From positions 1 to 26,408 of the forward strand of contig JAUZOB010000005.1 in assembly GCA_030706665.1 (NCBI GenBank): DNA of 26,408 nt, given 5' to 3'. How positions within the stretch are numbered: the stretch's first letter is position 1; each line of letters opens with the position of its first letter. Shown here one piece after another: positions 1-7,291 of this stretch. Under the pieces are notes generated by a model. That model searched no databases and was not told the origin of the DNA. It was given only the letters and a program-made list of their open reading frames with translations. A program made the translations under genes and the position numbers. The stretch is from Bacteroidota bacterium. GTDB lineage: Bacteria; Bacteroidota; Bacteroidia; Bacteroidales; Prolixibacteraceae.

Positions 1-1
1 A

Positions 2-187
2 AAAGATTGCATTCGCTATAAAAAAGCAATAGTCGTATGTATTGGTCCGGAAGGTGACTTTTCTCCAGAGGAGGTTGCCCTTGCTGTTAAATCAGGAGCA
101 ATGCCTGTTTCATTGGGATCTGCCCGACTGCGTACGGAGACCGCCGGTGTGGTAGCTTGTCATACGGTGAATCTGATTAAAGATTGA
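2..187 (+). CDS. rsmE: 16S rRNA m3U1498 methyltransferase RsmE, C-terminal part
   Basis: Only the last 61 codons are in the window; the gene runs off the left edge in frame 2. RsmE is a SPOUT-class enzyme that methylates N3 of U1498 in 16S rRNA using S-adenosylmethionine. The visible part carries the two signature stretches of the SAM-binding trefoil knot: IGPEGDFSPEE and LGSARLRTETA, followed by a short helix ending NLIKD and a TGA stop. These motifs are highly specific to this family, so the identity is secure despite the truncation. A hairpin lies 30 nt downstream and the next gene is convergent. Confidence 0.93.
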   Translation, partial: KDCIRYKKAIVVCIGPEGDFSPEEVALAVKSGAMPVSLGSARLRTETAGVVACHTVNLIKD

Positions 188-420
188 GCTGAGGATATGA
201 GGAGGTGACTAAATCTGAAACATGCAGTTTCTCTTTGTCGAAAGAGCAAATGCATGTTTTCGTACAGACGGTTACTCTTTCGAAAATATATGACTCCCTT
301 AACTTCTGTTGAGGTAGAAACTTGTAGCATCTTTGATCCGGCTGTGCACAATGATTCACAAGATCTGAGGGAAAAAGCATTGATGATGGAAGCTAATATA
401 CTCTCTTGTGTCTTTTCAAA
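188..420. other. Intergenic region between rsmE and sixA
   Basis: This 233-nt stretch holds the hairpin at 218-259 and little else that can be named. A forward ORF (ATG 254 to stop 421-423, 56 codons) ends in a charged stretch containing NDSQDLREKALMMEANIL that has protein-like composition, but I do not recognise it. It overlaps the sixA stop on the other strand by 3 nt. It could be a short hypothetical gene, the eroded tail of an old one, or chance. Confidence 0.3.
218..259 (+). terminator. Long imperfect hairpin downstream of rsmE
   Basis: Arms 218-236 and 241-259 pair at 17 of 19 positions around a 4-nt GTCG loop (two internal mismatches). It starts 30 nt after the rsmE stop. A run of four T follows immediately, but the stem is AT-rich and the T-tract short, so it may be a weak terminator, an mRNA 3' end stabiliser, or a small palindromic repeat. 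Its position suggests an end-of-transcript function. Confidence 0.45.
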
Positions 421-924
421 TTAATCTTCATAAAGTTTAGGATATTCAAAGAATTCAAGTTCTCCGCTTCGTGCATTAATTTCAGTCCAATCATCTACAT
501 CGAATAAAATCGAGACGGTTCCGGTTGTCGGCAAGGCTCCCATATAAGAAGGAAGCAGATTGTTCGCTACGGTTTCCATACTTGGATTGTGCCCAAAAAC
601 AATAAGAGTCCGAACACTATCATCGGTTTGTCCGATTAGTTGAAGGAAATGCTGTGTGCTGATTCCATCGTAAAGCTCGATTTCTTTTTGGATGCTTACT
701 CTGGGAAATGATAGTTCTTCGGCAAAGATCTCGGCCGTTTCAAAGGCTCTGGGCGCAGGACTTGAGATCATGTGGTTAGGGACTACCCCTCTTGCTTTTT
801 TTAAAGCCTGGGCTATAAGACGAGCATCTTTGCGTCCCTTACCTCTTAATCTGCGTTCGTAATCAGATTTATCCCATTCTGATTCTTCTGCTTTCGCATG
901 TCTAACGATAATTAGTCTTCTCAT
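421..924 (-). CDS. SixA-like histidine phosphatase
   Basis: A 167-residue member of the histidine phosphatase superfamily, close in size to SixA, which removes phosphate from phosphohistidine in phosphorelay or phosphotransfer proteins. The catalytic RHA motif is at residues 8-10 (IIVRHAKAE), followed by the Arg-rich stretch DYERRLRGKGRKDA typical of the SixA subgroup, SSPAPRAFETAEI (second catalytic Arg region), and VFGHNPSME containing the second active-site His. All expected catalytic residues are present. The substrate cannot be told from sequence. It is divergent from the phosphoesterase at 1008, with a -7 box just upstream. Confidence 0.85.
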   Translation of the reverse strand: MRRLIIVRHAKAEESEWDKSDYERRLRGKGRKDARLIAQALKKARGVVPNHMISSPAPRAFETAEIFAEELSFPRVSIQKEIELYDGISTQHFLQLIGQTDDSVRTLIVFGHNPSMETVANNLLPSYMGALPTTGTVSILFDVDDWTEINARSGELEFFEYPKLYED

Positions 925-952
925 TGTCGTACGGTTTAGGCTTTGAATTTAT

Positions 953-960
953 CAAAAATA
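953..960 (-). promoter_or_regulatory. Bacteroidetes -7 box for the SixA-like gene
   Basis: Reverse strand reads TATTTTTG, matching TAnnTTTG. It puts the transcription start near 946, about 22 nt before the ATG at 924. No TTTG -33 box at the expected spacing is visible. Confidence 0.5.
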
Positions 961-982
961 CGGGATTGAACAGATAATGGTT

Positions 983-990
983 TATATTTG
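983..990 (+). promoter_or_regulatory. Bacteroidetes -7 box for the phosphoesterase gene
   Basis: TATATTTG matches TAnnTTTG and sits 17 nt before the ATG at 1008, so the leader would be very short (about 10 nt). It lies back to back with the reverse-strand box at 953-960, forming a compact divergent promoter pair. Confidence 0.5.
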
Positions 991-1007
991 AAGGCAAATT
1001 TTTATTT

Positions 1008-1517
1008 ATGCGAAAAATCGGGTTACTTTCAGATACGCATGGAACCATTGATCCAAAGGTTTTTGAGTTCTTTGTAGCATGCGATGAAATTTGGCATGCC
1101 GGAGACATTGGAAACATAATGACTGCTGATCGATTATCTGCATTCAAACCGTTGAAAGCAGTATGTGGAAATATCGATGGGCAGGATGTCAGAATCGTTT
1201 ATCCAAAGAATCAGCGATTTAAATGTGAGGAAGTTGATGTATGGATCACTCATATCGGAGGGTATCCCGGCAAGTATGACCGATTGGTTCGTGACAAATT
1301 AATGCAATGTCCACCCGATCTTTTTATTTGTGGGCATTCTCATATCTTAAAAGTCATTTATGACAAAAAGCTTAATCTATTGCATCTCAATCCGGGCGCC
1401 GCAGGAAACAGTGGTTTTCATTTGGTGAAAACCATGCTGCGATTTACGATTGATGGGAAAGAAATAAAAGATCTGGAGATTTTAGAAATCCCCAGAGAAC
1501 GCCATGTCAGTTTCTAA
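1008..1517 (+). CDS. YfcE/MJ0936-family metallophosphoesterase
   Basis: A 169-residue calcineurin-like phosphoesterase of the small YfcE/MJ0936 type, a dinuclear-metal phosphodiesterase usually known only from artificial substrates. Metal-binding motifs appear in family order: LSDTHG (residues 7-12), HAGDIG (about 31-36), CGNIDG (about 55-60), ITHIGG (about 83-88) and CGHSH (about 108-112). The protein ends with the family's LNPGAAG strand. The stop lies 1 nt from the convergent prmA stop, so the two genes share a 3' boundary with no room for a terminator between them. Physiological substrate unknown. Confidence 0.88.
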   Translation: MRKIGLLSDTHGTIDPKVFEFFVACDEIWHAGDIGNIMTADRLSAFKPLKAVCGNIDGQDVRIVYPKNQRFKCEEVDVWITHIGGYPGKYDRLVRDKLMQCPPDLFICGHSHILKVIYDKKLNLLHLNPGAAGNSGFHLVKTMLRFTIDGKEIKDLEILEIPRERHVSF

Positions 1518-1518
1518 A

Positions 1519-2352
1519 TTATTTTTTGAATCGATAAGCCACCCAATCGTTTTTAGAGGTATATCCGTCTTCTTTCAATCCAAGACTTTCTGCTTTTAAT
1601 CGGATATCTGTCATGTCTGCGGTATAAAAACCACTCATGATGAGCGTAGCGTTTTGGTTCATTACACTGACATATCGGGCCATATCGTTTATCAGCACAT
1701 TCTTGTGAATATTTGCAAGAATCAGATCAAAGGTTTTTTCTCCTAAAAGAGAGGCATCACCGGTGAAAGCTTCAATATTGGATATTTTATTGTAACTGGC
1801 ATTCTCAAGAGTGCTGTTGTAAGACCATTCATCAATGTCGATTGAAGTAATTCTTTTTGCCCCGCACATTGAACAAAGAATTCCCAGAATTCCTGTTCCG
1901 CATCCCATATCAAGTACCGATTTGTTTTTTACATTACTATGTAAGATTTGGTCGATCATTAACGAGGTCGTTTCATGATTCCCTGTTCCAAAAGCCATCT
2001 TCGGTTCAATGACAATCTCATATTTGCAATGTGGATAATCAGTGTGGAATGGAGCTCTAATCAGGCAATCGCCAATGATCAGTGGTTCAAAGTAATTCTT
2101 CTCCCATTGTTCGTTCCAGTTCTCGTCTGGCATTATTTCCTGCGAGAAACTTAGTGTAAAAAGAGATTTGAACTGTTCGGGTAATTCTTCAATTGACTGA
2201 TTATTGAATTGGTTCGATGGGATAAAGGCGTCAATTCCTGTTTCAGTATCTATAAAACTTTCGAATCCGACAAAGCTAAGTTCACCAGTTACAATTTCTC
2301 TGTTCAGATCATTGACCGGATCTATCGAGCAACTTAATTTCAGATATTCCAT
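1519..2352 (-). CDS. prmA: Ribosomal protein L11 methyltransferase PrmA
   Basis: A 277-residue class I SAM-dependent methyltransferase that trimethylates ribosomal protein L11. The N-terminal half is the substrate-recognition domain, with the WNEQWEKNYFEP linker region (about 79-90). Then comes the PrmA hallmark MAFGTGNHETT (119-129), the SAM motif I LDMGCGTGILG (147-157), the acidic end of strand 2 (TSIDIDEW) and the catalytic-loop motif ILANIHKNVL, a variant of the usual LANIL. Length is a little short of the roughly 290 in proteobacteria and typical for Bacteroidetes. All core motifs are intact. Confidence 0.93.
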   Translation of the reverse strand: MEYLKLSCSIDPVNDLNREIVTGELSFVGFESFIDTETGIDAFIPSNQFNNQSIEELPEQFKSLFTLSFSQEIMPDENWNEQWEKNYFEPLIIGDCLIRAPFHTDYPHCKYEIVIEPKMAFGTGNHETTSLMIDQILHSNVKNKSVLDMGCGTGILGILCSMCGAKRITSIDIDEWSYNSTLENASYNKISNIEAFTGDASLLGEKTFDLILANIHKNVLINDMARYVSVMNQNATLIMSGFYTADMTDIRLKAESLGLKEDGYTSKNDWVAYRFKK

Positions 2353-2369
2353 AAGGATATTGTTTTGAA

Positions 2370-2377
2370 CAAAGATA
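2370..2377 (-). promoter_or_regulatory. Bacteroidetes -7 box for prmA
   Basis: Reverse strand TATCTTTG fits TAnnTTTG. Expected start near 2364 gives a leader of about 12 nt to the ATG at 2352. It suggests prmA is transcribed apart from the upstream cdaA gene. Confidence 0.45.
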
Positions 2378-2504
2378 ACTGAAACATCCGAGACAACGTA
2401 ATTTGGGGTTCCAAGCGGATGAATAATATCTCAAATTCAGTTTTAATCCTTTCACTTAATTATAGAAAAAGGGAGGAGGTTACTTTATAGTTGTTGTTTA
2501 ATTA

Positions 2505-3326
2505 TTATTCCACTGGTTCCGTGTTGCTTTCCAAATCGAAGTTTTCAGAAGTCAGTCCGGATTCCAAAAGCTCCATCAGTTCATAAGGTTCCAGATTCTG
2601 TTTTATTTCTCCTGTCAAGGCATAAGAAATGGTTCCCCGTTCTTCAGAAACGATAATAATCTGAGAGTCGGTATTCTCACTCATCCCCAGTGCAGCCCGG
2701 TGACGCAGTCCGAATTCCGGATTCAACCCTTGTTTGTCTGAGATGGGAAGAATACAACGGGCCGCAACAATTTTATTCCCAACGATGATCACTGCACCAT
2801 CATGAAGAGGGGAGTTTTTGAAAAAAATTGTTTCAATTAATGAAGGTGAAATACGGGCATTTAGCCTTTCTCCTGTCCGAGTATAGTCTTTCAATTCAGC
2901 ATCTCTTGCAATAACGATCAAGGCGCCGGTTTTTGTCTTGGCCATATCTTCGCAGGCCTGAACGATTGACCTGAGATGTTCGTCTGTTGTTTGCTTTAAA
3001 TTCTTAGAGAAGAATGTGTCGAGCGAAAACTTTTGGTGAAGCTTATACTTCGTCCCGATTGTGAGAAACATCCTTCTGATTTCCTGCTGGAAAACGATGA
3101 TGAGGGCCAGAACTCCCACTCCCATAAATTGACCAAGAATTGTACTCATGAGTTCCATGTTCAGGGCTTTGGCCAGCAACCATGCAAGATAGAACAGAAA
3201 TATTCCCATTATGATACTCAGAGCCACGGTACCTCTTATAAGCATATATAGCTCATATAACAATAATGCTACAAGCAGTATATCAACAAGGTTGATAAAT
3301 TCGAACTTAATGAATAAGTCGATCAT
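2505..3326 (-). CDS. cdaA: Diadenylate cyclase CdaA (DisA_N domain)
   Basis: A 273-residue membrane-bound diadenylate cyclase that makes c-di-AMP from two ATP. The N-terminus has three hydrophobic segments (about 11-30, 33-54, 65-82), the CdaA topology, then a linker and the DisA_N catalytic domain. The catalytic motifs are DGAVII (176-181) and RHRAALG (208-214), both intact, with TGALIVI (133-139) ahead of them. The start overlaps the folP stop by 4 nt (ATGA), so the two are translationally coupled. No CdaR or GlmM gene is next to it, unlike the Firmicute arrangement; folP-cdaA is the order I expect in Bacteroidetes. Confidence 0.93.
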   Translation of the reverse strand: MIDLFIKFEFINLVDILLVALLLYELYMLIRGTVALSIIMGIFLFYLAWLLAKALNMELMSTILGQFMGVGVLALIIVFQQEIRRMFLTIGTKYKLHQKFSLDTFFSKNLKQTTDEHLRSIVQACEDMAKTKTGALIVIARDAELKDYTRTGERLNARISPSLIETIFFKNSPLHDGAVIIVGNKIVAARCILPISDKQGLNPEFGLRHRAALGMSENTDSQIIIVSEERGTISYALTGEIKQNLEPYELMELLESGLTSENFDLESNTEPVE

Positions 3327-4201
3327 CGCAGAGTAGATTTGATTTTTTCAACTATTTTAACTGCTTCGGAAGCTTCTTTGACATCATGTACTCTTAGGAT
3401 GTTCGCGCCACCGAGAAGTGCCAGGGAATTCAGAACGGTGGTCCCGTTGAGGCTACCCTCCGGAGTGGTTTCCAGTAAGCGGAAAATCATCGATTTCCTC
3501 GAGATACCGACTAGAAGCGGAAGCTGAAAGACATCAAAGGAATCGAGATGATTCATCAATTCATAGTTGTGTTCAATCGTCTTTCCAAAACCAAAACCGG
3601 GATCCAGGATTACATCATGCACTCCGAGTTGATGAAGACGGCTCACCTTCTCTGAGAGGAATTGGATCACTTCACCGGTGATATCCTTATAGGAAGGAGC
3701 ATTCTGCATGGTCTGCGGAGTTCCCTTGATATGCATTAGAATATATGGAACCTGAAGTGTGGCCACAGTTTCAAACATCTTTTCATCCATTGTTCCACCC
3801 GAAATATCATTAATGATGCATGAGCCACATTCGGTAATCACTCTGCGGGCAACCTCTGCCCGCCAGGTGTCAATCGAAATCATGGCACCCGGAATATGTT
3901 TTTTTATCAGTTGCACTGCCGGTAAAAGGCGGGCGATCTCTTCCTCTTCTGTTACTTCTGCAGCCCCGGGGCGGGTGGAGTAGGCACCAATATCAACAAA
4001 ACTGCCACCTTCTTCCAATATTTGTTCCGCACGTTTTAAAATCAGTTCTTCAGAACTGTATTTGCCACCGTCAAAAAATGAATCTGGGGTTACATTTAAA
4101 ATGCCCATTACTAAGGGCGTGTTAAGATTTACCAGTTGTCCGTCAATATTCAGGCTTAGCTTTCGTTTCGCCCTGTTCATTCCGTCAACAGAGTATAACA
4201 T
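3323..4201 (-). CDS. folP: Dihydropteroate synthase FolP
   Basis: The TIM-barrel enzyme that joins p-aminobenzoate to dihydropterin pyrophosphate in folate synthesis, the target of sulfonamides. Motifs in order: MGILNVTPDSFFDGG (32-46), IGAYSTRPGA in the flexible loop, ISIDTWRAEVA, INDISGG, MHIKGTP, LDPGFGFGKT and GISRKS. All substrate-binding motifs are present. Two starts are possible: 4201 (292 aa) or the ATG at 4180 (285 aa, MNRAKRKL); both lie downstream of the -7 box at 4260-4267. Its last 4 nt overlap the cdaA start. Confidence 0.95.
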   Translation of the reverse strand: MLYSVDGMNRAKRKLSLNIDGQLVNLNTPLVMGILNVTPDSFFDGGKYSSEELILKRAEQILEEGGSFVDIGAYSTRPGAAEVTEEEEIARLLPAVQLIKKHIPGAMISIDTWRAEVARRVITECGSCIINDISGGTMDEKMFETVATLQVPYILMHIKGTPQTMQNAPSYKDITGEVIQFLSEKVSRLHQLGVHDVILDPGFGFGKTIEHNYELMNHLDSFDVFQLPLLVGISRKSMIFRLLETTPEGSLNGTTVLNSLALLGGANILRVHDVKEASEAVKIVEKIKSTLR

Positions 4202-4259
4202 AGGAAGTTTATTTAAAAATTTTACATTCTTAATCCCTTGAATTCAAAGGGGCTTTAGA

Positions 4260-4267
4260 CAAAAGTA
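4260..4267 (-). promoter_or_regulatory. Bacteroidetes -7 box for folP-cdaA
   Basis: Reverse strand TACTTTTG matches TAnnTTTG; expected start near 4254, leader about 50-70 nt. The leader includes a near-palindrome around 4235-4252 (CCC, TTGAATTCAA, then GGGG offset by one base), which could form a small hairpin. A weaker forward box, TACTTTTA at 4300-4307, could serve the divergent DUF1599 gene. Confidence 0.45.
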
Positions 4268-4327
4268 CAATAAAAAAACTGACATATTTTAAAAATTAAT
4301 ACTTTTATGGTTCAAAGTAAATGATTT

Positions 4328-4867
4328 ATGGACAAAACTTCACAACAGTTTGATCATGCTGTAAGCCTCTGCCGCTCAGTGTTTGAGAAGAAAATGAAAG
4401 ATTACGGGACTGCCTGGAGAATTCTGCGTCCCAGTTCTATGACCGATCAGATTTATATCAAAGCCCAAAGGATCCGCAGCATTGAGGAGAAAGGGGTTTC
4501 CCTGATTGAAGAAGGAGTAAAACCGGAATATATCGGGATAATCAATTATTGCGCCATGGCTCTGATACAGCTTGAGTACGGACCCTCCGACGAAGAAATG
4601 GATGCGAAACTGACGCTTGAGCTTTACGATAAACACATTCAGATTGCTAAAGATCTTATGCTGGCAAAAAATCATGATTATGATGAAGCCTGGAGGAATA
4701 TGCGCATCAGCTCGTATACCGATCTTATTCTGATGAAACTGAAACGGACCAAACAAATAGAGGACAATAAAGGAAAAACAATCGTATCAGAAGGAATTGA
4801 TGCCAATTATCTTGATATGATCAATTATGCCGTTTTCGCATTGATAAAAATTGAATTTGGAGAATAA
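4328..4867 (+). CDS. DUF1599 domain protein with two internal repeats
   Basis: A 179-residue soluble protein of the DUF1599 family, whose function is not established. The protein is an internal duplication: a first unit (about 12-83) with KKMKDYGTAWRILRPSS, then RIRSIEE and YIGIINYCAMALIQLEYG, and a second (about 104-178) with KNHDYDEAWRNMRISS, RTKQIED and YLDMINYAVFALIKIEFG. DYxxAWRxxRxSS is the shared core. It precedes the DoxX-type gene by 3 nt and is divergent from folP, so DUF1599-DoxX form an operon. The mixed helical, charged nature resembles nucleotide-pyrophosphohydrolase-like helical proteins, but that is only an impression. Confidence 0.82.
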   Translation: MDKTSQQFDHAVSLCRSVFEKKMKDYGTAWRILRPSSMTDQIYIKAQRIRSIEEKGVSLIEEGVKPEYIGIINYCAMALIQLEYGPSDEEMDAKLTLELYDKHIQIAKDLMLAKNHDYDEAWRNMRISSYTDLILMKLKRTKQIEDNKGKTIVSEGIDANYLDMINYAVFALIKIEFGE

Positions 4868-4870
4868 CCC

Positions 4871-6001
4871 ATGAAAATAATCCGTAATATCTGTCGCGTC
4901 CTGCTTGGTCTGGTCTTCATGTTTTCCGGATTTGTAAAAGGGATAGATCCTTTCGGATCTTCTATTAAATTTACAGAATATCTTCATTCCTTCCATCTGG
5001 GTCTTTTAGAACCTGTAGCTTTATTGTTAGGTGTTCTATTAGCACTTACGGAGTTTTCAACAGGTGTTGCATTGGTCTTAAATTACCGTACCCGTTTCTT
5101 TTCATGGGTCGCACTCTTTTTCATGTCGTTCTTTACTTTACTGACTCTCTATATTGCAATCGATAATTCGGTAACCGATTGCGGATGCTTTGGCGATGCT
5201 GTTAAATTAACAAACTGGCAAACCTTTTATAAAAATATTGTACTAATTGCGATTACGATCTTTGTTTTTATAAAAAGAAATCAATACACGCCATTACTGA
5301 AATCAATAAAGCTTTCGACAGTTCTTTATGCTGTGCCAATCCTCATTTATGTTTGGGTCTGCATTTATTCTTACAGGCATTTGCCTGTCATCGACTTTTT
5401 GCCTTTCAAGGTGGGGGTAAATATCTCCGATGCGATGCAGATTCCTAAAGATGCTCCTGCTCCAGTCTATAAAAACACATTTTATTATAAGAATAAACAT
5501 ACCGGAGAGATTAAAAAATTTGACGAGTCTAATTATCCGTGGCGGGATTCTCTTAACTGGGAGTTCTCTAAGATGGATGAACCGGTGTTGATGGATGATG
5601 GCTATGAACCGGTTATTAAAAACTTTTCTATTCTGACACCCAATGGAGATGATGTAAAGGATTTCTTTCTTCATGATGATAATTACACTTTTATGTTGGT
5701 TTCATCTGATGTTTTAAGAGCTAGCGTTAAAACTCAGGGGTTGATTAACAGATTGGCTGTTGCTGCACGTAAAAACGGGATGAATTTTATCTGTTTGACA
5801 GCTTCAATGCATGATGAGGTCGAACAGTTCCGATTGGAAACTTCTGCTCCTTACGAGTTTTTCCAGTGCGATGAAACAACCCTAAAAAGCATGATCCGTT
5901 CGAATCCGGGGTTAATCTTAACTCATAAAGGAACTATCTTGCATAAATGGCACTATAATGATATCCCTGTTTTTGACGAAATAAGAGAGTTGAGAAAATA
6001 G
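4871..6001 (+). CDS. BT_3928-type DoxX/MauE membrane protein
   Basis: A 376-residue two-part protein. Residues 1 to about 165 have five likely membrane segments and resemble the DoxX/MauE family: RVLLGLVFMFSGFVKGIDPFG at the start and the diagnostic TDCGCFGDAVKL after the third helix. MauE-like proteins are linked to disulfide chemistry, which the Cys-Gly-Cys here would allow. Residues about 240-376 form a soluble domain with the pattern of a thioredoxin-like fold (a strand FMLVSSDVL near 270, and NPGLILTHKGTILHKWHYNDIP near the end), but without a CxxC. It follows DUF1599 by 3 nt and ends before a terminator. Exact function unknown. Confidence 0.82.
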   Translation: MKIIRNICRVLLGLVFMFSGFVKGIDPFGSSIKFTEYLHSFHLGLLEPVALLLGVLLALTEFSTGVALVLNYRTRFFSWVALFFMSFFTLLTLYIAIDNSVTDCGCFGDAVKLTNWQTFYKNIVLIAITIFVFIKRNQYTPLLKSIKLSTVLYAVPILIYVWVCIYSYRHLPVIDFLPFKVGVNISDAMQIPKDAPAPVYKNTFYYKNKHTGEIKKFDESNYPWRDSLNWEFSKMDEPVLMDDGYEPVIKNFSILTPNGDDVKDFFLHDDNYTFMLVSSDVLRASVKTQGLINRLAVAARKNGMNFICLTASMHDEVEQFRLETSAPYEFFQCDETTLKSMIRSNPGLILTHKGTILHKWHYNDIPVFDEIRELRK

Positions 6002-6032
6002 GTAAACAGATTGTTAATGCTTCTATATACAG

Positions 6033-6068
6033 ATCCCGGCCATTGAATGATTGCCGGGATTATTTTTT
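6033..6068 (+). terminator. Rho-independent terminator after DUF1599-DoxX
   Basis: Perfect 8-bp stem ATCCCGGC (6033-6040) with GCCGGGAT (6053-6060), 12-nt loop, then TATTTTTTAT. It lies 31 nt after the DoxX stop and immediately before the tpiA promoter. Confidence 0.85.
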
Positions 6069-6075
6069 ATATTTG
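6068..6075 (+). promoter_or_regulatory. Bacteroidetes -7 box for tpiA
   Basis: TATATTTG followed by C matches TAnnTTTG(Y). Expected start near 6082 gives a 40-nt AT-rich leader. The box follows directly on the T-tract of the upstream terminator, so tpiA is an independent unit. Confidence 0.65.
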
Positions 6076-6121
6076 CACGTCTTAAAAACGAATCTTATAA
6101 TTATTTATAAATCATTACGTA

Positions 6122-6880
6122 ATGAGAAAAAATATCGTTGCCGGAAACTGGAAATGCAATACGAATCTTCAAGATGGTATTGAATTGGCTAAAGCAGTTA
6201 ACAAACTGGTTGTAGAAACAGGAGATAAGAAAGCGACTGTTGTTCTTTGTCCTCCTTTCATCCACCTTACTAAGGTTGTTGAGCTTGTTGATAGCAAAAG
6301 TGTTAGTGTAGGTGCTCAAAACTGTGGTGCTGAAGCTAAAGGTGCTTTTACCGGTGAAGTTTCTGCTGAAATGGTTAAATCTACAGGTGCTGGTTATGTT
6401 ATTCTCGGACATTCTGAAAGAAGAGAATATTATGGTGAAACCAGTGAAATTTTGAATAAAAAACTTGCACTTGCTTTAGCAAACGGATTAGCTCCGATCT
6501 ATTGCTGTGGTGAAGCTTTGGAAACTCGTGAAGCTGAAAAACAGAATGAATGGGTGAAAAAACAGCTTGATGAAACTGTTTTCAATCTGACTGCTGAAGA
6601 GTTCAAAAAAATTGTAATTGCATACGAACCAATCTGGGCAATCGGAACTGGTAAAACTGCTACTACTGCACAGGCACAGGAAATGCTTGCATACATCCGT
6701 CAGCTTATTGCTGCTAAATTCGGTAACGAAATTGCTGAAGGCACTTCGATCCTTTACGGTGGAAGCTGTAATGCTAAAAATGCAGAAGAATTATTCTCTC
6801 AGCCTGACATTGACGGAGGACTGATTGGTGGTGCATCTCTTAAAGCAGGAGACTTTATTCAGATCATCAATGCTTTCTAA
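6122..6880 (+). CDS. tpiA: Triosephosphate isomerase
   Basis: A 252-residue TIM-barrel enzyme of glycolysis that interconverts dihydroxyacetone phosphate and glyceraldehyde 3-phosphate. The catalytic residues are all present: Lys11 in GNWKCN, His97 in LGHSERR, and Glu169 in AYEPIWAIGTGKTA, which also carries the flexible lid loop. The phosphate-binding end IDGGLIGGASL is intact. Codon use is strongly biased (many GCT, GGT, GAA), as expected of a highly expressed gene, unlike the neighbours. It is framed by its own promoter and a very strong terminator. Confidence 0.98.
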   Translation: MRKNIVAGNWKCNTNLQDGIELAKAVNKLVVETGDKKATVVLCPPFIHLTKVVELVDSKSVSVGAQNCGAEAKGAFTGEVSAEMVKSTGAGYVILGHSERREYYGETSEILNKKLALALANGLAPIYCCGEALETREAEKQNEWVKKQLDETVFNLTAEEFKKIVIAYEPIWAIGTGKTATTAQAQEMLAYIRQLIAAKFGNEIAEGTSILYGGSCNAKNAEELFSQPDIDGGLIGGASLKAGDFIQIINAF

Positions 6881-6903
6881 TTTAAGCAGATTATAAAAGA
6901 CTC

Positions 6904-6944
6904 AGAAGGGGGTGAATCGTTAGATTCACCCCCTTCTTTTTTTA
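6904..6944 (+). terminator. Strong rho-independent terminator of tpiA
   Basis: A perfect stem with arms 6905-6918 (GAAGGGGGTGAATC) and 6923-6936, extended by an A-T pair, a GTTA loop, then seven T. It starts 24 nt after the tpiA stop. Its right flank meets the terminator of the opposing tRNA operon. Confidence 0.95.
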
Positions 6945-6958
6945 TTTTACGAGGCACT

Positions 6959-6995
6959 AAAAACAAAAAAAGCGTCTCAGTTAGACTGAAACGCT
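6959..6995 (-). terminator. Terminator of the SRP RNA-tRNA operon
   Basis: On the reverse strand the 11-bp stem AGCGTTTCAGT / ACTGAGACGCT (6995-6985 and 6981-6971, one G-U pair, 3-nt loop) is followed by TTTTTTGTTTTT. It lies 9 nt after the end of tRNA-Gly, closing the stable-RNA transcript. Confidence 0.88.
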
Positions 6996-7003
6996 TTGTG
7001 TAG

Positions 7004-7076
7004 AGCGGGAGACGGGACTCAAACCCGCGACCCTCAGCTTGGAAGGCTAATGCTCTATCAACTGAGCTACTCCCGC
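7004..7076 (-). tRNA. tRNA-Gly (anticodon TCC)
   Basis: Read on the reverse strand it starts GCGGGAGTAGCTCAG and closes with CTCCCGC plus a T discriminator. The 7-bp acceptor pairs fully, the anticodon loop is CTTCCAA (anticodon TCC), and the T-arm has GGTTTGAGTCC. The CCA end is not encoded. Third and last tRNA of the operon. Confidence 0.97.
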
Positions 7077-7093
7077 GGTTGTTTTTTAATTAA

Positions 7094-7179
7094 TGGTGGG
7101 GAGAGCAGGATTCGAACCTACGAAGACATAAGTCAGCAGATTTACAGTCTGCCCCAGTTGGCCACTTTGGTATCTCCCC
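7094..7179 (-). tRNA. tRNA-Tyr (anticodon GTA)
   Basis: Reverse strand begins GGGGAGATACCAAAGTGG; acceptor pairs GGGGAGA with TCTCCCC. The anticodon loop CTGTAAA gives GTA. It has the long variable arm expected of bacterial tRNA-Tyr, and TTCGAATCC in the T-arm. Unlike its two neighbours it encodes the CCA end (7094-7096). Confidence 0.97.
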
Positions 7180-7207
7180 AAAAAAAATCTTATTCTTAGA
7201 ACGTATG

Positions 7208-7281
7208 AGCCGAAAGAGGGATTCGAACCCGCGACCTGCTGATTACAAATCAGCTGCTCTGGCCAACTGAGCTATTTCGGC
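7208..7281 (-). tRNA. tRNA-Thr (anticodon TGT)
   Basis: Reverse strand begins GCCGAAATAGCTCAG; acceptor GCCGAAA pairs with TTTCGGC, discriminator T. Anticodon loop TTTGTAA gives TGT. T-arm GGTTCGAATCC. CCA is not encoded. It follows the SRP RNA by about 12 nt and is probably processed from the same transcript. Confidence 0.97.
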
Positions 7282-7291
7282 TTTTTAAACA

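Noticed and set aside
160..380. Reverse-strand ORFs of 63 and 67 codons across the rsmE end
   Set aside because: They overlap rsmE and the hairpin, are Cys/Phe-rich and match no family; treated as shadows.
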